The notes under the pieces are model-generated. The model saw nothing but the letters and a program-made list of their open reading frames with translations, did not search any database and was not told where the DNA came from. The position numbers and the translations under genes are program-made. This document shows, in pieces, positions 28,910 to 38,793 of a DNA stretch of 64,000 nt (within the stretch, counting starts at the first letter, position 1; each line of letters starts with the position of its first letter). The stretch spans positions 496,001 through 560,000 of the forward strand of contig CP032039.1 of the NCBI GenBank assembly GCA_008032935.1, written 5' to 3'. This DNA comes from Helicobacter pylori (GTDB taxonomy: Bacteria; Campylobacterota; Campylobacteria; Campylobacterales; Helicobacteraceae).

Positions 28910-30040
28910 TTATACCAAAATAGATTGAACATCCAAAGAAAAATCAATGAAATTGAGGTGTTTGTAGGGGGGATTATTGGCTGAAATGGGGGCGTTGATA
29001 GAAACCACCACGATATTTAAAAACCCATGTTTGTGGCACCAAGAAAGCTGTTTTTCTAAAAAATGGGGCGTGGGGAAAGCGTGGGCGATGAGGGCGAGCT
29101 TACTGGTAGGATTTCGCAAGATAAAAATCCCGTTATCATGGGAGTAAAGCTCATAATTTGGGAATTGCTTGTAAAGCTCTAAAAAAACCATGTTTTCAAA
29201 AACGCTTAAAAGCGAGGGGCTAGGAGTTAGGCTATAAGGCAAGGCAAAATCGCACAGATACAATTTGGTTTTATTGTTTTCAAAACTGGGGGCTAAAAAA
29301 ATGATGCGCTGGTTTTCTAGCGCGTGCAACAATTTATAAAGGGTGTCTTTAGAGATCTTAAGCTCTTTTTTGAGTTGCGTATAAAGATAAAAAGCGCTCA
29401 CAAACTTAGATTGATACGAGCAGATTTTAGCCATTAAGGGGGCGTAAGCTTGAAAGATTAATTTGATATTTTCTTGTTTTTTTAGGATTTTTTGTTGCTC
29501 GTTTTCTGTAAAAAGCGAATCTAAAGCGTTGCCGTCTTTTAAAAAGCGGTTAAACAGGGTGTTTTTAGGGGTGTTGGGTTTGAAAAAGCTAATATATTCT
29601 TTAAAATTCAACCCTAACGCATAGCACAAGCTGCAATCTGGCGCTGTTATGGGGCTTAAATAATTAGGGATAAGAACGATTTTAGGAAGCTTAGGCAGGC
29701 TGAAATCCAAGCGGTCAATATGATCTAAAATGAGTAAATCCATTTTCTTTTCTAAATGCCATTTTAAAAGCCATGAGCTTAGAATGTTTTTGTTCAAGCG
29801 CATGTCATTGTAATTGATATACACAGGGTTTTTAAAATCCTTCGCTAGTTTGAGGGCTAAAGTGGTTTTACCGGATTTCATCGGCCCTAAAAGACAGATT
29901 TTATCGCTTGAATGCACCTTTAAAAGCGGGTTGTTTAAAGCCGGCTCTTTAGGGGTTTCAAAAGGCCCAAAAGGGTGCAAGCAAGAAAGGGGCATGAACT
30001 TCCTTTCAAATGAGATGGGATTAAGATAATCGTAGCGCAT
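28910..30040 (-). CDS. P-loop ATPase of the AAA/DUF4143-like kind, unknown role
   Basis: Walker A is GPMKSGKTT (residues 52-60) and Walker B is DLLILDHID (101-109). The middle region (SKDTLYKLLHALENQRIIFLA) looks like a winged helix, and the C-terminal part contains a nuclease-like ELY.....NYELYSHDNGIFILRN stretch. That order (ATPase, winged helix, PD-(D/E)XK-like end) is typical of the AAA_14/DUF4143 group, whose function is mostly unknown. It is divergent from the ribosomal cluster. Confidence 0.7.
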   Translation of the reverse strand: MRYDYLNPISFERKFMPLSCLHPFGPFETPKEPALNNPLLKVHSSDKICLLGPMKSGKTTLALKLAKDFKNPVYINYNDMRLNKNILSSWLLKWHLEKKMDLLILDHIDRLDFSLPKLPKIVLIPNYLSPITAPDCSLCYALGLNFKEYISFFKPNTPKNTLFNRFLKDGNALDSLFTENEQQKILKKQENIKLIFQAYAPLMAKICSYQSKFVSAFYLYTQLKKELKISKDTLYKLLHALENQRIIFLAPSFENNKTKLYLCDFALPYSLTPSPSLLSVFENMVFLELYKQFPNYELYSHDNGIFILRNPTSKLALIAHAFPTPHFLEKQLSWCHKHGFLNIVVVSINAPISANNPPYKHLNFIDFSLDVQSILV

Positions 30041-30128
30041 TTTTTCTATTTCCTTATAAAAAGGAAGTAAAAATCTCTAAAAATCCCTAAAAATAGCAAA
30101 AGTTATTGACTAAATGGTGCATTTTGAG

Positions 30129-30134
30129 TAGTAT
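30129..30134 (+). promoter_or_regulatory. Candidate promoter of the S10 ribosomal operon
   Basis: TAGTAT lies about 70 bases before rpsJ, preceded by TTGACT at about 30111-30116, which is close to ideal -35 spacing. An AT-rich leader and an AGGAG ribosome site follow. Confidence 0.4.
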
Positions 30135-30203
30135 TTCAGTTTTTATTTTATTGTTTTATTCTGTTTTTAGTAACGGATAAAACGAGTTCTTTTAGGAGAG
30201 TTT

Positions 30204-30518
30204 ATGGAAAAAATCAGGTTGAAGCTCAAAGCTTATGACCATAGAGTGTTGGATCGCTCTGTTGTGGCTATCGTGGAAGCCGTAAAGCGCTCAGGTTCTG
30301 AAATTAGAGGGCCTATCCCTTTACCGACTAAGAATAAGCGTTACACCGTTTTACGCTCCCCGCATGTCAATAAGGATTCAAGAGAGCAGTTTGAGATTAG
30401 GGTTTATAGCCGATTGATTGATATTATCTCGGCCACCCCAGAAACCGTGGATAGCTTGATGAAGTTGGATTTAGCTCCTGAAGTGGATGTAGAAGTAACC
30501 TCTATGGAAACGAAGTAG
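30204..30518 (+). CDS. rpsJ: 30S ribosomal protein S10
   Basis: First gene of the S10 cluster, 104 residues. The conserved core [19 protein letters not shown] and the [15 protein letters not shown] loop identify it. S10 binds the 30S head and, in other bacteria, also NusB in antitermination. Starts from AGGAG. Confidence 0.97.
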   Translation: MEKIRLKLKAYDHRVLDRSVVAIVEAVKRSGSEIRGPIPLPTKNKRYTVLRSPHVNKDSREQFEIRVYSRLIDIISATPETVDSLMKLDLAPEVDVEVTSMETK

Positions 30519-30554
30519 TCCTAACGCATTGAGATAATAAAATAAGGGTTAGAT

Positions 30555-31130
30555 ATGGAATTTTTAGTTCAAAAGATAGGCATGAGTCGCACCATTGACG
30601 CTAACAGCACGCCTGTAACCTTGCTTAAAGTCTTGCAAGCGAAAGTGTGCCAATTAGAAAACGGGAAAGCTTTAGTGGCCTATGCGATGCATAAAAAACA
30701 CAATAAGGCGATTGAAGGCCAGCAAAAGAAATACCAACTCAGTAAAGAGTTTAACCATTTCGCTACCTTAAAAGCTTCCCAACAAAAAGAGTTGGGCGAT
30801 TTGGATTTGAGCGCTTTAGAAACGCTTAAAAGGGTTAAAGCGAGCTTTAAAACTAAAGGGAGAGGCTTTGCGGGGGTGATGAAGCGTTGGAATTTCCAAG
30901 GCGGGCCTGCCGCTCATGGGAGTCGTTTCCATCGCCGCCCTGGTTCTATTGGTAACAGAGAATGGCCAGGAAGAGTGCAAAAGGGTAGGAAAATGGCAGG
31001 GCATTATGGCAATGAGCTAGTTACTTGCCAAAACGAGGTGCTCTCTTTTGATAAAGAAAGTATGGTGTTAGCGCTAAAGGGTTCAGTGGCCGGCTTTTCT
31101 GGGGCTTATGGACGCATTAGAGCGGTATAA
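30555..31130 (+). CDS. rplC: 50S ribosomal protein L3
   Basis: 191 residues. KIGMSRTID at the start and the long basic loop near the peptidyl-transferase centre ([20 protein letters not shown]) are diagnostic. The loop region is where pleuromutilin/linezolid resistance changes arise in other bacteria; none can be judged here. Confidence 0.97.
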   Translation: MEFLVQKIGMSRTIDANSTPVTLLKVLQAKVCQLENGKALVAYAMHKKHNKAIEGQQKKYQLSKEFNHFATLKASQQKELGDLDLSALETLKRVKASFKTKGRGFAGVMKRWNFQGGPAAHGSRFHRRPGSIGNREWPGRVQKGRKMAGHYGNELVTCQNEVLSFDKESMVLALKGSVAGFSGAYGRIRAV

Positions 31131-31164
31131 AACCATACATTGAATACAATATAAAGGGTTTGAT

Positions 31165-31812
31165 ATGAGTAAGGCCATCGTTTTAGACAGCCATTTGAAA
31201 GAAAAGGGTAGCGTGGAGTTACCTAAAAGATATGAGGGCATCAACAGCCATAACCTCTATCTTTATGTGAAACATTATTTATCTTCTGCGCGCGCTAATA
31301 CCGCTAAAAGTAAAAACCGCGCTGAAGTGAGTGGGGGCGGTAGGAAGCCTTGGGCGCAAAAAGGGGGCGGAAGAGCCAGAGCAGGGAGCATCACTTCGCC
31401 TGTGTTTGTGGGTGGGGGTGTTTCTCATGGGGCCACTAACAACCGCAACTACAACCTTAAAATCAATAAAAAACAAAAACGCTTGGCTTTAGAATACGCT
31501 TTAGAAGAAAAAGCGCAAGCGAATAAGCTTTTTGTGGTGGAAAAAATCGCTATAAAAGGCGTGGTTGAAGACAATAAAAGAAAGCATTTGACTAAAGAAG
31601 CCAACCAAATGTTCCAGGCTTTAGAGCAACGAGACACTTTGTTTGTGTGCATGAACATGGACGAATACACCGAGTTAGCCTTTAGTAACCTTAAAAAATG
31701 CCTTATTATTGATGTGAGCGAGTTGAACGCTTATCTTTTAGCGGCGTTTAGCTCTGTTGTGATGGAAGAAGCAGCGTTTCAGCATGTGGTGCAAGATAAG
31801 ACAGAGGAGTAA
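31165..31812 (+). CDS. rplD: 50S ribosomal protein L4
   Basis: 215 residues. The exit-tunnel loop with [19 protein letters not shown] is recognisable. In E. coli L4 also represses its own operon; whether that holds here is not visible. rplW follows after 3 bases. Confidence 0.96.
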   Translation: MSKAIVLDSHLKEKGSVELPKRYEGINSHNLYLYVKHYLSSARANTAKSKNRAEVSGGGRKPWAQKGGGRARAGSITSPVFVGGGVSHGATNNRNYNLKINKKQKRLALEYALEEKAQANKLFVVEKIAIKGVVEDNKRKHLTKEANQMFQALEQRDTLFVCMNMDEYTELAFSNLKKCLIIDVSELNAYLLAAFSSVVMEEAAFQHVVQDKTEE

Positions 31813-31815
31813 AAA

Positions 31816-32097
31816 ATGGCAGACATCATGGATATAAAGTCAATTCTTTACACTGAAAAGTCATTAGGATTGCAAGAAAAAGGCGTTTTAGTGGTTCAAA
31901 CGGCTCAAAATGTAACCAAAAACCAGCTCAAAGAAGTGTTTAAAACTTACTTTGGCTTTGAGCCTTTGAAGATCAATTCTTTGAAACAAGAGGGTAAGGT
32001 GAAACGCTTTAGAGGGAAGCTTGGACAAAGAAAGTCGTTTAAGAAATTTTATGTGAAAGTTCCAGAGGGCGCTAGCATTGCCGCCCTTGGCGCGTAG
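31816..32097 (+). CDS. rplW: 50S ribosomal protein L23
   Basis: 93 residues; [11 protein letters not shown] at the start and the tunnel-exit loop ([17 protein letters not shown]). It forms the docking site for trigger factor and SRP. It is followed by rplB after 15 bases with a GGAGAAAG ribosome site. Confidence 0.95.
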   Translation: MADIMDIKSILYTEKSLGLQEKGVLVVQTAQNVTKNQLKEVFKTYFGFEPLKINSLKQEGKVKRFRGKLGQRKSFKKFYVKVPEGASIAALGA

Positions 32098-32112
32098 AAA
32101 GGAGAAAGCGTT

Positions 32113-32943
32113 ATGGCGATTAAAACTTATAAGCCCTACACCCCAAGCAGACGCTTCATGTCGGTGTTGGACTCTAAAGACATTACCGCAAAAAGCAGTG
32201 TCAAAGGCTTACTCACTAAGCTTAAAGCGACAGCAGGGAGAAACAATAACGGGCGCATCACCAGCCGCCACAAAGAGAGAGGGGCTAAAAAACTCTACCG
32301 CATTATTGATTTCAAGCGCAACAAATACAATATTGAAGGGAAAGTGGCTGCGATTGAGTATGATCCTTACAGAAACGCGCGCATCGCTCTTGTAGTCTAT
32401 CCTGATGGGGACAAACGCTATATCTTACAGCCAAGCGGCTTGAAAGTAGGCGATAGCGTTATCGCTGCTGAAGGCGGTTTGGATATTAAAGTGGGTTTTG
32501 CGATGAAGTTAAAAAATATCCCTATAGGAACGGTGGTGCATAATATTGAAATGCATCCAGGGGCTGGCGGGCAATTAGCCAGAAGCGCGGGGATGAGCGC
32601 TCAAATCATGGGTAGAGAAAATAAATACACCATTCTTAGGATGCCAAGCTCTGAAATGCGCTACATTTTAAGCGAATGCATGGCGAGTGTTGGCGTGGTA
32701 GGGAATGAGGATTTTATCAATGTCTCTATCGGTAAGGCAGGGCGTAACCGCCACAGAGGCATTCGCCCACAAACTCGTGGTAGCGCTATGAACCCAGTGG
32801 ATCACCCGCATGGTGGGGGTGAGGGTAAAACAGGGACAAGCGGTCATCCTGTATCGCCTTGGGGCACTCCGGCTAAGGGCTATAAAACGAGAAAGAAAAA
32901 AGCTAGCGACAAGCTCATCATTTCCAGAAAGAAACATAAATAA
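32113..32943 (+). CDS. rplB: 50S ribosomal protein L2
   Basis: 276 residues; one of the largest and best conserved proteins, essential for subunit joining. [19 protein letters not shown] near the N-terminus and the [13 protein letters not shown] histidine motif near the C-terminus are complete. Confidence 0.97.
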   Translation: MAIKTYKPYTPSRRFMSVLDSKDITAKSSVKGLLTKLKATAGRNNNGRITSRHKERGAKKLYRIIDFKRNKYNIEGKVAAIEYDPYRNARIALVVYPDGDKRYILQPSGLKVGDSVIAAEGGLDIKVGFAMKLKNIPIGTVVHNIEMHPGAGGQLARSAGMSAQIMGRENKYTILRMPSSEMRYILSECMASVGVVGNEDFINVSIGKAGRNRHRGIRPQTRGSAMNPVDHPHGGGEGKTGTSGHPVSPWGTPAKGYKTRKKKASDKLIISRKKHK

Positions 32944-32954
32944 AGGGTTAAAGA

Positions 32955-33236
32955 ATGTCTAGGTCAATTAAAAAGGGTCCTTTTATAGACGACCACTTGA
33001 TGAAAAAAACGCTCAAGGCAAAAGAGGGCAAGGATAACCGCCCGATTAAAACATGGTCTAGAAGAAGCACCATTTTGCCTGAAATGATTGGTTTTACTTA
33101 TAATGTGCATAACGGAAGGGTTTTTGTCCCTGTGTATATCACAGAAAACCATGTGGGTTATAAGTTAGGGGAATTCGCTCCTACAAGAACTTTTAAAGGG
33201 CACAAAGGCAGTGTCCAAAAAAAGATTGGCAAGTAA
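32955..33236 (+). CDS. rpsS: 30S ribosomal protein S19
   Basis: 93 residues; [15 protein letters not shown] and the [19 protein letters not shown] segment are typical. Forms part of the 30S head near the A-site finger. Confidence 0.96.
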
Positions 33237-33245
33237 GGGGGTAGA

Positions 33246-33614
33246 ATGAGTAAAGCGTTATTAAAATTTGTGCGGTTATCTCCTACTAAAGCCAGATTGA
33301 TTGCAAGACAGATTCAAGGCATGAACGCTGAATTAGCGATCGCTAGTTTGGAATTTACGCCCAATAAAGCGGCTAGAGTGCTTTCAAAAGTGGTGGCTTC
33401 TGCGGTCGCTAACGGCTCATTAGACGCCAAGAGCGCTTTAATTGTTTCTTGCAGAGTGGATGCTGGCCCTGTGCTTAGGCGCTCCATTCCAAGGGCTAAA
33501 GGCAGAGCCACAGCCATTAGAAAGCCAACATCTCATGTATTCGTAGAAGTAGCAGAAGGGAAAGAAATGAAATCTTCTAAAAGCCATAAAAAAAATCAAG
33601 CAGAAGGTAAGTAG
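33246..33614 (+). CDS. rplV: 50S ribosomal protein L22
   Basis: 122 residues. [16 protein letters not shown] and the hairpin region [18 protein letters not shown], which lines the exit tunnel, are present. The Lys/Ser-rich C-terminal tail ([17 protein letters not shown]) is longer than in E. coli. Confidence 0.95.
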   Translation: MSKALLKFVRLSPTKARLIARQIQGMNAELAIASLEFTPNKAARVLSKVVASAVANGSLDAKSALIVSCRVDAGPVLRRSIPRAKGRATAIRKPTSHVFVEVAEGKEMKSSKSHKKNQAEGK

Positions 33615-33617
33615 GGC

Positions 33618-34322
33618 ATGGGACAAAAAGTTAATCCGGTAGGTTTGAGATTAGGTATTAATAGGAATTGGACTTCCAGATGGTTCCCTAGCGCTCGCAC
33701 CGCTCCAAGCAATATTGATGAAGACAATAAGATTAGGAAATTCCTTAAAAAAGAGCTTTATTACGCTGGCGTGAGCGAGATTGTGATTGAAAGAGCGGCT
33801 AAAAAACTGCGCGTTACGGTTGTAGCGGCTCGCCCAGGGCTTATCATTGGTAAAAAAGGCGTGGATATTGAAAAGGTCAAAGATGGCTTAAAAACGCTCA
33901 TCAAAAAAGAAGTCTCCATTAATATTAAAGAAGTCAAACGCCCCCAAGCTGACGCCCAATTAGCCGCAGAAAATGTAGCCACCCAGCTAGAAAAAAGGGT
34001 CGCTTTCCGCCGCGCGATGAAAAAGGTCATGCAAGCGGCGTTAAAATCCGGCGCTAAAGGGATCAAGGTGCGCGTTTCTGGCCGTTTAGCAGGGGCTGAA
34101 ATCGCTCGCACCGAATGGTATATGGAAGGGCGCGTGCCTTTACACACCTTGAGGGCTAAGATTGATTACGGCTTTGCTGAAGCGATGACGGTATATGGTA
34201 TTATTGGCGTGAAAGTGTGGATTTTCAAAGGGGAAGTTTTGCAAAAAGGCATCCAATTTGAGAAAAAAGAAGAGGCTAAAGAAGAAAGAGAGCCTAGAAG
34301 AAGCAGAAGAGGGAGGCAATAA
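33618..34322 (+). CDS. rpsC: 30S ribosomal protein S3
   Basis: 234 residues; KH domain with [17 protein letters not shown] and the C-terminal [16 protein letters not shown] segment. Forms the mRNA entry tunnel. The tail ([17 protein letters not shown]) is highly charged. Confidence 0.97.
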   Translation: MGQKVNPVGLRLGINRNWTSRWFPSARTAPSNIDEDNKIRKFLKKELYYAGVSEIVIERAAKKLRVTVVAARPGLIIGKKGVDIEKVKDGLKTLIKKEVSINIKEVKRPQADAQLAAENVATQLEKRVAFRRAMKKVMQAALKSGAKGIKVRVSGRLAGAEIARTEWYMEGRVPLHTLRAKIDYGFAEAMTVYGIIGVKVWIFKGEVLQKGIQFEKKEEAKEEREPRRSRRGRQ

Positions 34323-34324
34323 TC

Positions 34325-34750
34325 ATGTTAATGCCAAAAAGAACAAAATACAGAAAGCAAATGAAAGGGCGCAACCGTGGGAAAGCCCATCGTGGTAACT
34401 CTATTGCGTTTGGGGATATTGCGATTAAAGCCATAGAGCATGGGAGGATTGATTCACGCCAGATTGAATCCGCAAGGGTGGCCATGACAAGGCACATTAA
34501 AAGAGCGGGTAAGGTGTGGATTAGAGTGTTCCCTGATAAGCCTTTGACCGCTAAACCTTTAGAAACCAGGATGGGTAAAGGTAAAGGCTCTGTGGAGAAA
34601 TGGGTGATGAATATCAAGCCGGGCAGAATCGTTTATGAAATGCTAGGCATTGAAGAAGGACTAGCGAGAGAAGCTTTAGCGTTAGCTCAGAGCAAACTTC
34701 CTTTTAAAACCAAAATTGTAACTTGTGAGAGCGAAAATGAAATATACTGA
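34325..34750 (+). CDS. rplP: 50S ribosomal protein L16
   Basis: 141 residues, [19 protein letters not shown] at the start, [15 protein letters not shown] in the middle. Sits at the A-site side of the 50S. The end overlaps rpmC by 14 bases. Confidence 0.96.
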   Translation: MLMPKRTKYRKQMKGRNRGKAHRGNSIAFGDIAIKAIEHGRIDSRQIESARVAMTRHIKRAGKVWIRVFPDKPLTAKPLETRMGKGKGSVEKWVMNIKPGRIVYEMLGIEEGLAREALALAQSKLPFKTKIVTCESENEIY

Positions 34751-34937
34751 ATTGAAAGATAAAAGTATCAAGGAATTAGAAGAGTTGTTGCATGCTAAAA
34801 AAGCGGAGCTTTTTGAGTTGCGCGTTAAGTTAAAGGCTATGCAATTGAGTAATCCTAACGAGATTAAGAAAGCCAGAAGAAATATCGCTCGCATTAACAC
34901 GGCCATTAATGCGCATTATTCTTCTAGCGTTGAGTAA
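34737..34937 (+). CDS. rpmC: 50S ribosomal protein L29
   Basis: 66 residues from [30 protein letters not shown] is the family core. The upstream in-frame ATG (34725) would add four residues not usual in the family, so I start at 34737. Overlap with rplP suggests coupling. Confidence 0.92.
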   Translation: MKYTELKDKSIKELEELLHAKKAELFELRVKLKAMQLSNPNEIKKARRNIARINTAINAHYSSSVE

Positions 34938-34951
34938 AAAAAGGGTAAGCA

Positions 34952-35212
34952 ATGAATACGAAAGAGCCGCATAAGAGGTTAGTGCAAGGCAAGGTTATCA
35001 GCAAGTTTGCTGAAAAAAGCGCTGTGATTCTTGTGGAAAGAAAAGTGGTGCATGAAAAATACCGCAAGATTGTTAAAAAGTTTAAAAAATACACCATCCA
35101 TGATGAAAACAATCAGGTGAAAGTAGGGGATTTTGTGAGCGCGATTGAGTGCAGACCGCTTTCTAAAACCAAGTCTTTCACGCTTAAAGAAATTTTAGTA
35201 GTGGGAGTATAA
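34952..35212 (+). CDS. rpsQ: 30S ribosomal protein S17
   Basis: 86 residues with the OB-fold pattern [10 protein letters not shown]...[12 protein letters not shown] and [11 protein letters not shown]. Early-binding 30S protein. Confidence 0.95.
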
Positions 35213-35214
35213 GC

Positions 35215-35583
35215 ATGATACAGAGTTTTACAAGATTGAATGTCGCTGACAATAGCGGCGCTAAAGAAATCATGTGCATTAAGGTGTTAGGAGGCAGCCA
35301 TAAACGCTATGCGAGCGTGGGTAGCGTGATCGTGGCTTCCGTGAAAAAAGCTATCCCTAATGGTAAGGTGAAACGCGGTCAAGTAGTCAAAGCCGTTGTG
35401 GTGAGAACGAAAAAAGAAATCCAAAGGAAAAATGGTTCTTTGGTGCGTTTTGATGACAATGCAGCGGTGATTTTGGACGCTAAAAAAGATCCGGTTGGCA
35501 CAAGGATTTTTGGGCCCGTGAGCCGAGAAGTGCGTTACGCTAATTTCATGAAAATTATTTCTCTAGCGCCGGAGGTTGTATAA
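35215..35583 (+). CDS. rplN: 50S ribosomal protein L14
   Basis: 122 residues; [18 protein letters not shown] start and [20 protein letters not shown] are diagnostic. The stop shares one base with the rplX start (TAATG). Confidence 0.97.
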   Translation: MIQSFTRLNVADNSGAKEIMCIKVLGGSHKRYASVGSVIVASVKKAIPNGKVKRGQVVKAVVVRTKKEIQRKNGSLVRFDDNAAVILDAKKDPVGTRIFGPVSREVRYANFMKIISLAPEVV

Positions 35584-35804
35584 TGAAAAGCGAAATCAAA
35601 AAAAATGACATGGTGAAAGTCATTGCAGGAGATGATAAGGGTAAGGTCGCTAAGGTTTTAGCGGTGTTGCCTAAGACTTCTCAAGTGGTTGTTGAAGGGT
35701 GTAAAGTGGTGAAAAAAGCGATTAAACCTACCGATGATAACCCTAAAGGGGGCTTTATCCATAAAGAAAAGCCCATGCACATTTCCAATGTGAAGAAAGC
35801 CTAA
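35583..35804 (+). CDS. rplX: 50S ribosomal protein L24
   Basis: 73 residues; KOW motif near the N-terminus ([20 protein letters not shown]) and [15 protein letters not shown] at the end. Shorter than in E. coli but usual for Epsilonproteobacteria. Confidence 0.95.
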   Translation: MKSEIKKNDMVKVIAGDDKGKVAKVLAVLPKTSQVVVEGCKVVKKAIKPTDDNPKGGFIHKEKPMHISNVKKA

Positions 35805-35816
35805 GGAGTTAGATAC

Positions 35817-36362
35817 ATGTTTGGTTTGAAACAATTTTATCAAAATGAAGTGAGGGCAAAACTCGCTCAAGAATTAGACATCAAAAACCCCATGCTTTTA
35901 CCCAAGCTAGAAAAAATCGTTATCAGCGTGGGCGCTGGGGCTCATGCAAAAGACATGAAAATCATGCAAAATATCGCGCAAACGATTTCTTTGATTGCAG
36001 GGCAAAAAGCGGTTATCACTAAAGCGAAAAAATCCGTTGCAGGCTTTAAGATCAGAGAAGGCATGGCGGTAGGGGCGAAAGTTACCTTAAGGAATAAACG
36101 CATGTATAATTTCTTAGAAAAGCTGATTGTGATTTCATTACCCAGAGTGAAAGACTTTAGAGGGATTTCACGAAATGGTTTTGATGGGCGTGGGAATTAC
36201 ACCTTTGGGATCAATGAGCAGTTGATTTTCCCGGAAGTGGTTTATGATGATATTATGGTCAGTCATGGCATGAACATCACTATGGTAACTTCTACGGACA
36301 ACGATAAAGAAGCGTTCAAGTTGTTAGAATTGCTTGGATTGCCTTTTGCAAAAGTGAGATAA
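35817..36362 (+). CDS. rplE: 50S ribosomal protein L5
   Basis: 181 residues; the [14 protein letters not shown] strand, [20 protein letters not shown] and the [20 protein letters not shown] segment that binds 5S rRNA are intact. Confidence 0.97.
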   Translation: MFGLKQFYQNEVRAKLAQELDIKNPMLLPKLEKIVISVGAGAHAKDMKIMQNIAQTISLIAGQKAVITKAKKSVAGFKIREGMAVGAKVTLRNKRMYNFLEKLIVISLPRVKDFRGISRNGFDGRGNYTFGINEQLIFPEVVYDDIMVSHGMNITMVTSTDNDKEAFKLLELLGLPFAKVR

Positions 36363-36371
36363 GGGGTTAAT

Positions 36372-36557
36372 ATGGCTAAAAAATCAATGATAGCAAAGGC
36401 TCAAAGGAAACCAAAATTCCAAGTAAGGGCTTATACCAGATGTCGCATTTGTGGGAGACCTCATTCGGTTTATAGGGATTTTGGACTTTGTAGGGTGTGC
36501 CTAAGAAAAATGGGCAGTGAGGGACTCATCCCAGGCTTGAGAAAAGCCAGTTGGTAA
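36372..36557 (+). CDS. rpsN: 30S ribosomal protein S14, zinc-binding form
   Basis: 61 residues, the short S14 type. It keeps the four zinc cysteines as CRICG and CRVCLR. The species therefore uses the zinc-containing version, as does its L36 (rpmJ) below. Confidence 0.96.
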   Translation: MAKKSMIAKAQRKPKFQVRAYTRCRICGRPHSVYRDFGLCRVCLRKMGSEGLIPGLRKASW

Positions 36558-36566
36558 GGATAAGAT

Positions 36567-36962
36567 ATGGTAAATGATATAATTGCAGATTCATTAACTC
36601 GTTTGAGAAACGCTTCTATGCGCCGCTTAGAATTCACACAGCTTTATTACGCAAAGATCGTGGTTTCTATTTTAGAGATTTTTAAAGAAAAAGGTTTCAT
36701 TAAAGATTTCAATATCAAAGATAAAGACAAGAAACAATCGGTTTATGTGCAATTGGCTTATGATGAAAAAGGGCATTCAAAAATCAGCGAAGTGAAGCGC
36801 TTAAGCAAGCCCGGTCGTCGTGTGTATAAGCAAAAAAACGAGTTGAAGCGCTTTAAAAATGGCTATGGCGTGATTGTGGTAAGCACTTCTAAGGGGGTGA
36901 TCACCAACGAAGAAGCTTACAGACAAAATGTCGGTGGCGAAGTGCTTTGCAGCATTTGGTAA
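36567..36962 (+). CDS. rpsH: 30S ribosomal protein S8
   Basis: 131 residues; [13 protein letters not shown] start and [21 protein letters not shown] end are typical. In E. coli S8 represses the spc operon by binding its mRNA near rplE; not tested here. Confidence 0.96.
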   Translation: MVNDIIADSLTRLRNASMRRLEFTQLYYAKIVVSILEIFKEKGFIKDFNIKDKDKKQSVYVQLAYDEKGHSKISEVKRLSKPGRRVYKQKNELKRFKNGYGVIVVSTSKGVITNEEAYRQNVGGEVLCSIW

Positions 36963-36972
36963 AGGATTAGAA

Positions 36973-37509
36973 ATGTCAAGAATCGGGAAAAGAATCATTG
37001 AAATCCCAAGCTCTGTGCAAGCGAGCGTGGAAGGGAGCAAGCTTCTTTTTAAAAACAGCAAAGAAAAGCATGAGTTAGAAACTCACAACCGAGTGAAAAT
37101 CACGCTTGAAAACAACCAATTGAGCTTCCAGCCTGTGGGCGAAGACGCGCAGTCTAGGGCTTATTGGGGGACTTATGGGGCGTTAGCCAACAACATTGTA
37201 ACAGGCTTAAGTGCCGGTTTCAGTAAGACTTTAGAAGTCAATGGCGTGGGCTATAAGGTGGCTTTGGGCAATAAAACTTTGGATTTGAGTTTGGGTTTTA
37301 GCCACCCGGTGAAATACCCCATTCCAGCAGGGATTGAAATGGTGGTGGAAAAAAACACGATCACGATCAAAGGGAGCGATAAGCAACAAGTAGGGCAAGT
37401 CGCCGCTGAAATCAGGAGCTTCAGACCCCCAGAGCCATACAAGGGCAAGGGCGTGAAATACAGCAATGAAGTCATTATTAGAAAAGCTGGTAAAACAGCT
37501 AAAAAATAA
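36973..37509 (+). CDS. rplF: 50S ribosomal protein L6
   Basis: 178 residues starting [13 protein letters not shown], the family start, preceded by AAAGGATTAG. An open frame extends 15 codons upstream into rpsH but is not conserved L6 sequence. [18 protein letters not shown] near the end is the L6 signature. Confidence 0.95.
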   Translation: MSRIGKRIIEIPSSVQASVEGSKLLFKNSKEKHELETHNRVKITLENNQLSFQPVGEDAQSRAYWGTYGALANNIVTGLSAGFSKTLEVNGVGYKVALGNKTLDLSLGFSHPVKYPIPAGIEMVVEKNTITIKGSDKQQVGQVAAEIRSFRPPEPYKGKGVKYSNEVIIRKAGKTAKK

Positions 37510-37522
37510 ATAAGGTGGAGTG

Positions 37523-37879
37523 ATGAACGCGAAAGCATTGTATAAAAAGAAAGCCTTAAGAGATCGCCGAAAATTAAGGATTAAAAGCAAGCTCTTGGGC
37601 GATAAATTAAGGCCTAGGGTGAGCGTTTTTCGTTCGAATCGCTATTTCTATGCACAAGCGATTGATGATGTTAAACAAAGCACCATAACGCATATTGACG
37701 GCAGGAAAATGGGCTTTAAAAACACGCAAGAAGACGCTAAGAAATTAGGCGCTCTCTTTGCTGAAGAATTGAAAAAAGCAGGGATTGAGCGAGCGGTTTA
37801 TGACAGGAATGGTTACCTCTATCATGGCGTGGTGGCAGCGTTTGCTGAAAGCTTGAGAGAGAACGGGATCGCTCTATGA
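37523..37879 (+). CDS. rplR: 50S ribosomal protein L18
   Basis: 118 residues; [16 protein letters not shown] and the C-terminal [17 protein letters not shown] bind 5S rRNA. GTG three bases upstream could also initiate. The end overlaps an in-frame ATG of the next gene. Confidence 0.94.
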
Positions 37880-37893
37880 CAGAAAGGAAAGAT

Positions 37894-38337
37894 ATGGAAG
37901 AAATTAACAGAGAAGAGTTTCAAGAAGTCGTTGTGAATATTGGTCGTGTAACCAAAGTGGTTAAGGGCGGTAGGCGGTTTCGTTTTAACGCTTTAGTGGT
38001 TGTGGGCAATAAAAATGGGCTTGTAGGCTTTGGTTTGGGCAAGGCTAAGGAAGTCCCTGATGCGATTAAAAAAGCGGTAGATGATGCGTTTAAAAACCTA
38101 ATCCATGTAACCATTAAAGGCACAACTATCGCTCATGATATTGAGCATAAATACAACGCAAGCCGTATTTTACTCAAACCGGCGAGTGAGGGAACGGGAG
38201 TGATTGCTGGGGGTTCAACGCGCCCTATCGTGGAACTAGCAGGCATTAAGGATATTCTCACCAAATCTTTAGGCTCCAACAACCCCTATAATGTGGTGCG
38301 CGCGACTTTTGACGCTTTAGCGAAAATCAAGGCGTAG
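37894..38337 (+). CDS. rpsE: 30S ribosomal protein S5
   Basis: 147 residues from [11 protein letters not shown], with AAAGGAAAG upstream; an ATG at 37876 is in frame but less well placed. [18 protein letters not shown] and [19 protein letters not shown] are diagnostic. S5 affects decoding accuracy. Confidence 0.95.
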
Positions 38338-38354
38338 TTAAAAAGGATATGATG

Positions 38355-38756
38355 ATGGGATTAGAAAATTTAAAACCGGCTAAAGGTAGCGTTAAAAAAA
38401 TCAAACGAGTGGGCCGTGGTCAAGGAAGCGGCATGGGAAAGACGGCCACAAGGGGCGGTAAAGGCCAAACCGCAAGGACAGGCTATAAGGCTAAAAGAGG
38501 CTTTGAAGGAGGGCAACAACCCTTACAACGCCGTTTGCCTAAAATAGGTTTTAGGACTAAAGATTCTCATATCTATTCTATCAATGTAGAAAAGAATGGA
38601 GCGATTAAAAATTTAGAAGAAATCACTTTTTCAAGCTTGCGCGCTTTGCACCATTTCCCCCTTTATATTGAAGGCGTGAAATTGATCGGTAAAGACGCTA
38701 AAAACCTAGCTTCTAAAATTAAAGATGAGAGAATCAAAACAAGCGGGCAGAAGTAA
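38355..38756 (+). CDS. rplO: 50S ribosomal protein L15
   Basis: 133 residues from the third of three successive in-frame ATGs ([12 protein letters not shown]). The Gly/Arg-rich [20 protein letters not shown] region and [14 protein letters not shown] are typical. secY follows after 37 bases. Confidence 0.94.
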   Translation: MGLENLKPAKGSVKKIKRVGRGQGSGMGKTATRGGKGQTARTGYKAKRGFEGGQQPLQRRLPKIGFRTKDSHIYSINVEKNGAIKNLEEITFSSLRALHHFPLYIEGVKLIGKDAKNLASKIKDERIKTSGQK

Positions 38757-38793
38757 TGCCCTTATCAGCTTGATTGGAGAGGAATAAGTTAAT

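Noticed and set aside
34294..34617. Minus-strand ORF of 107 codons under rplP
   Set aside because: Shadow frame of a highly conserved ribosomal gene, as are the other long minus-strand frames within 30.2-44.0 kb.
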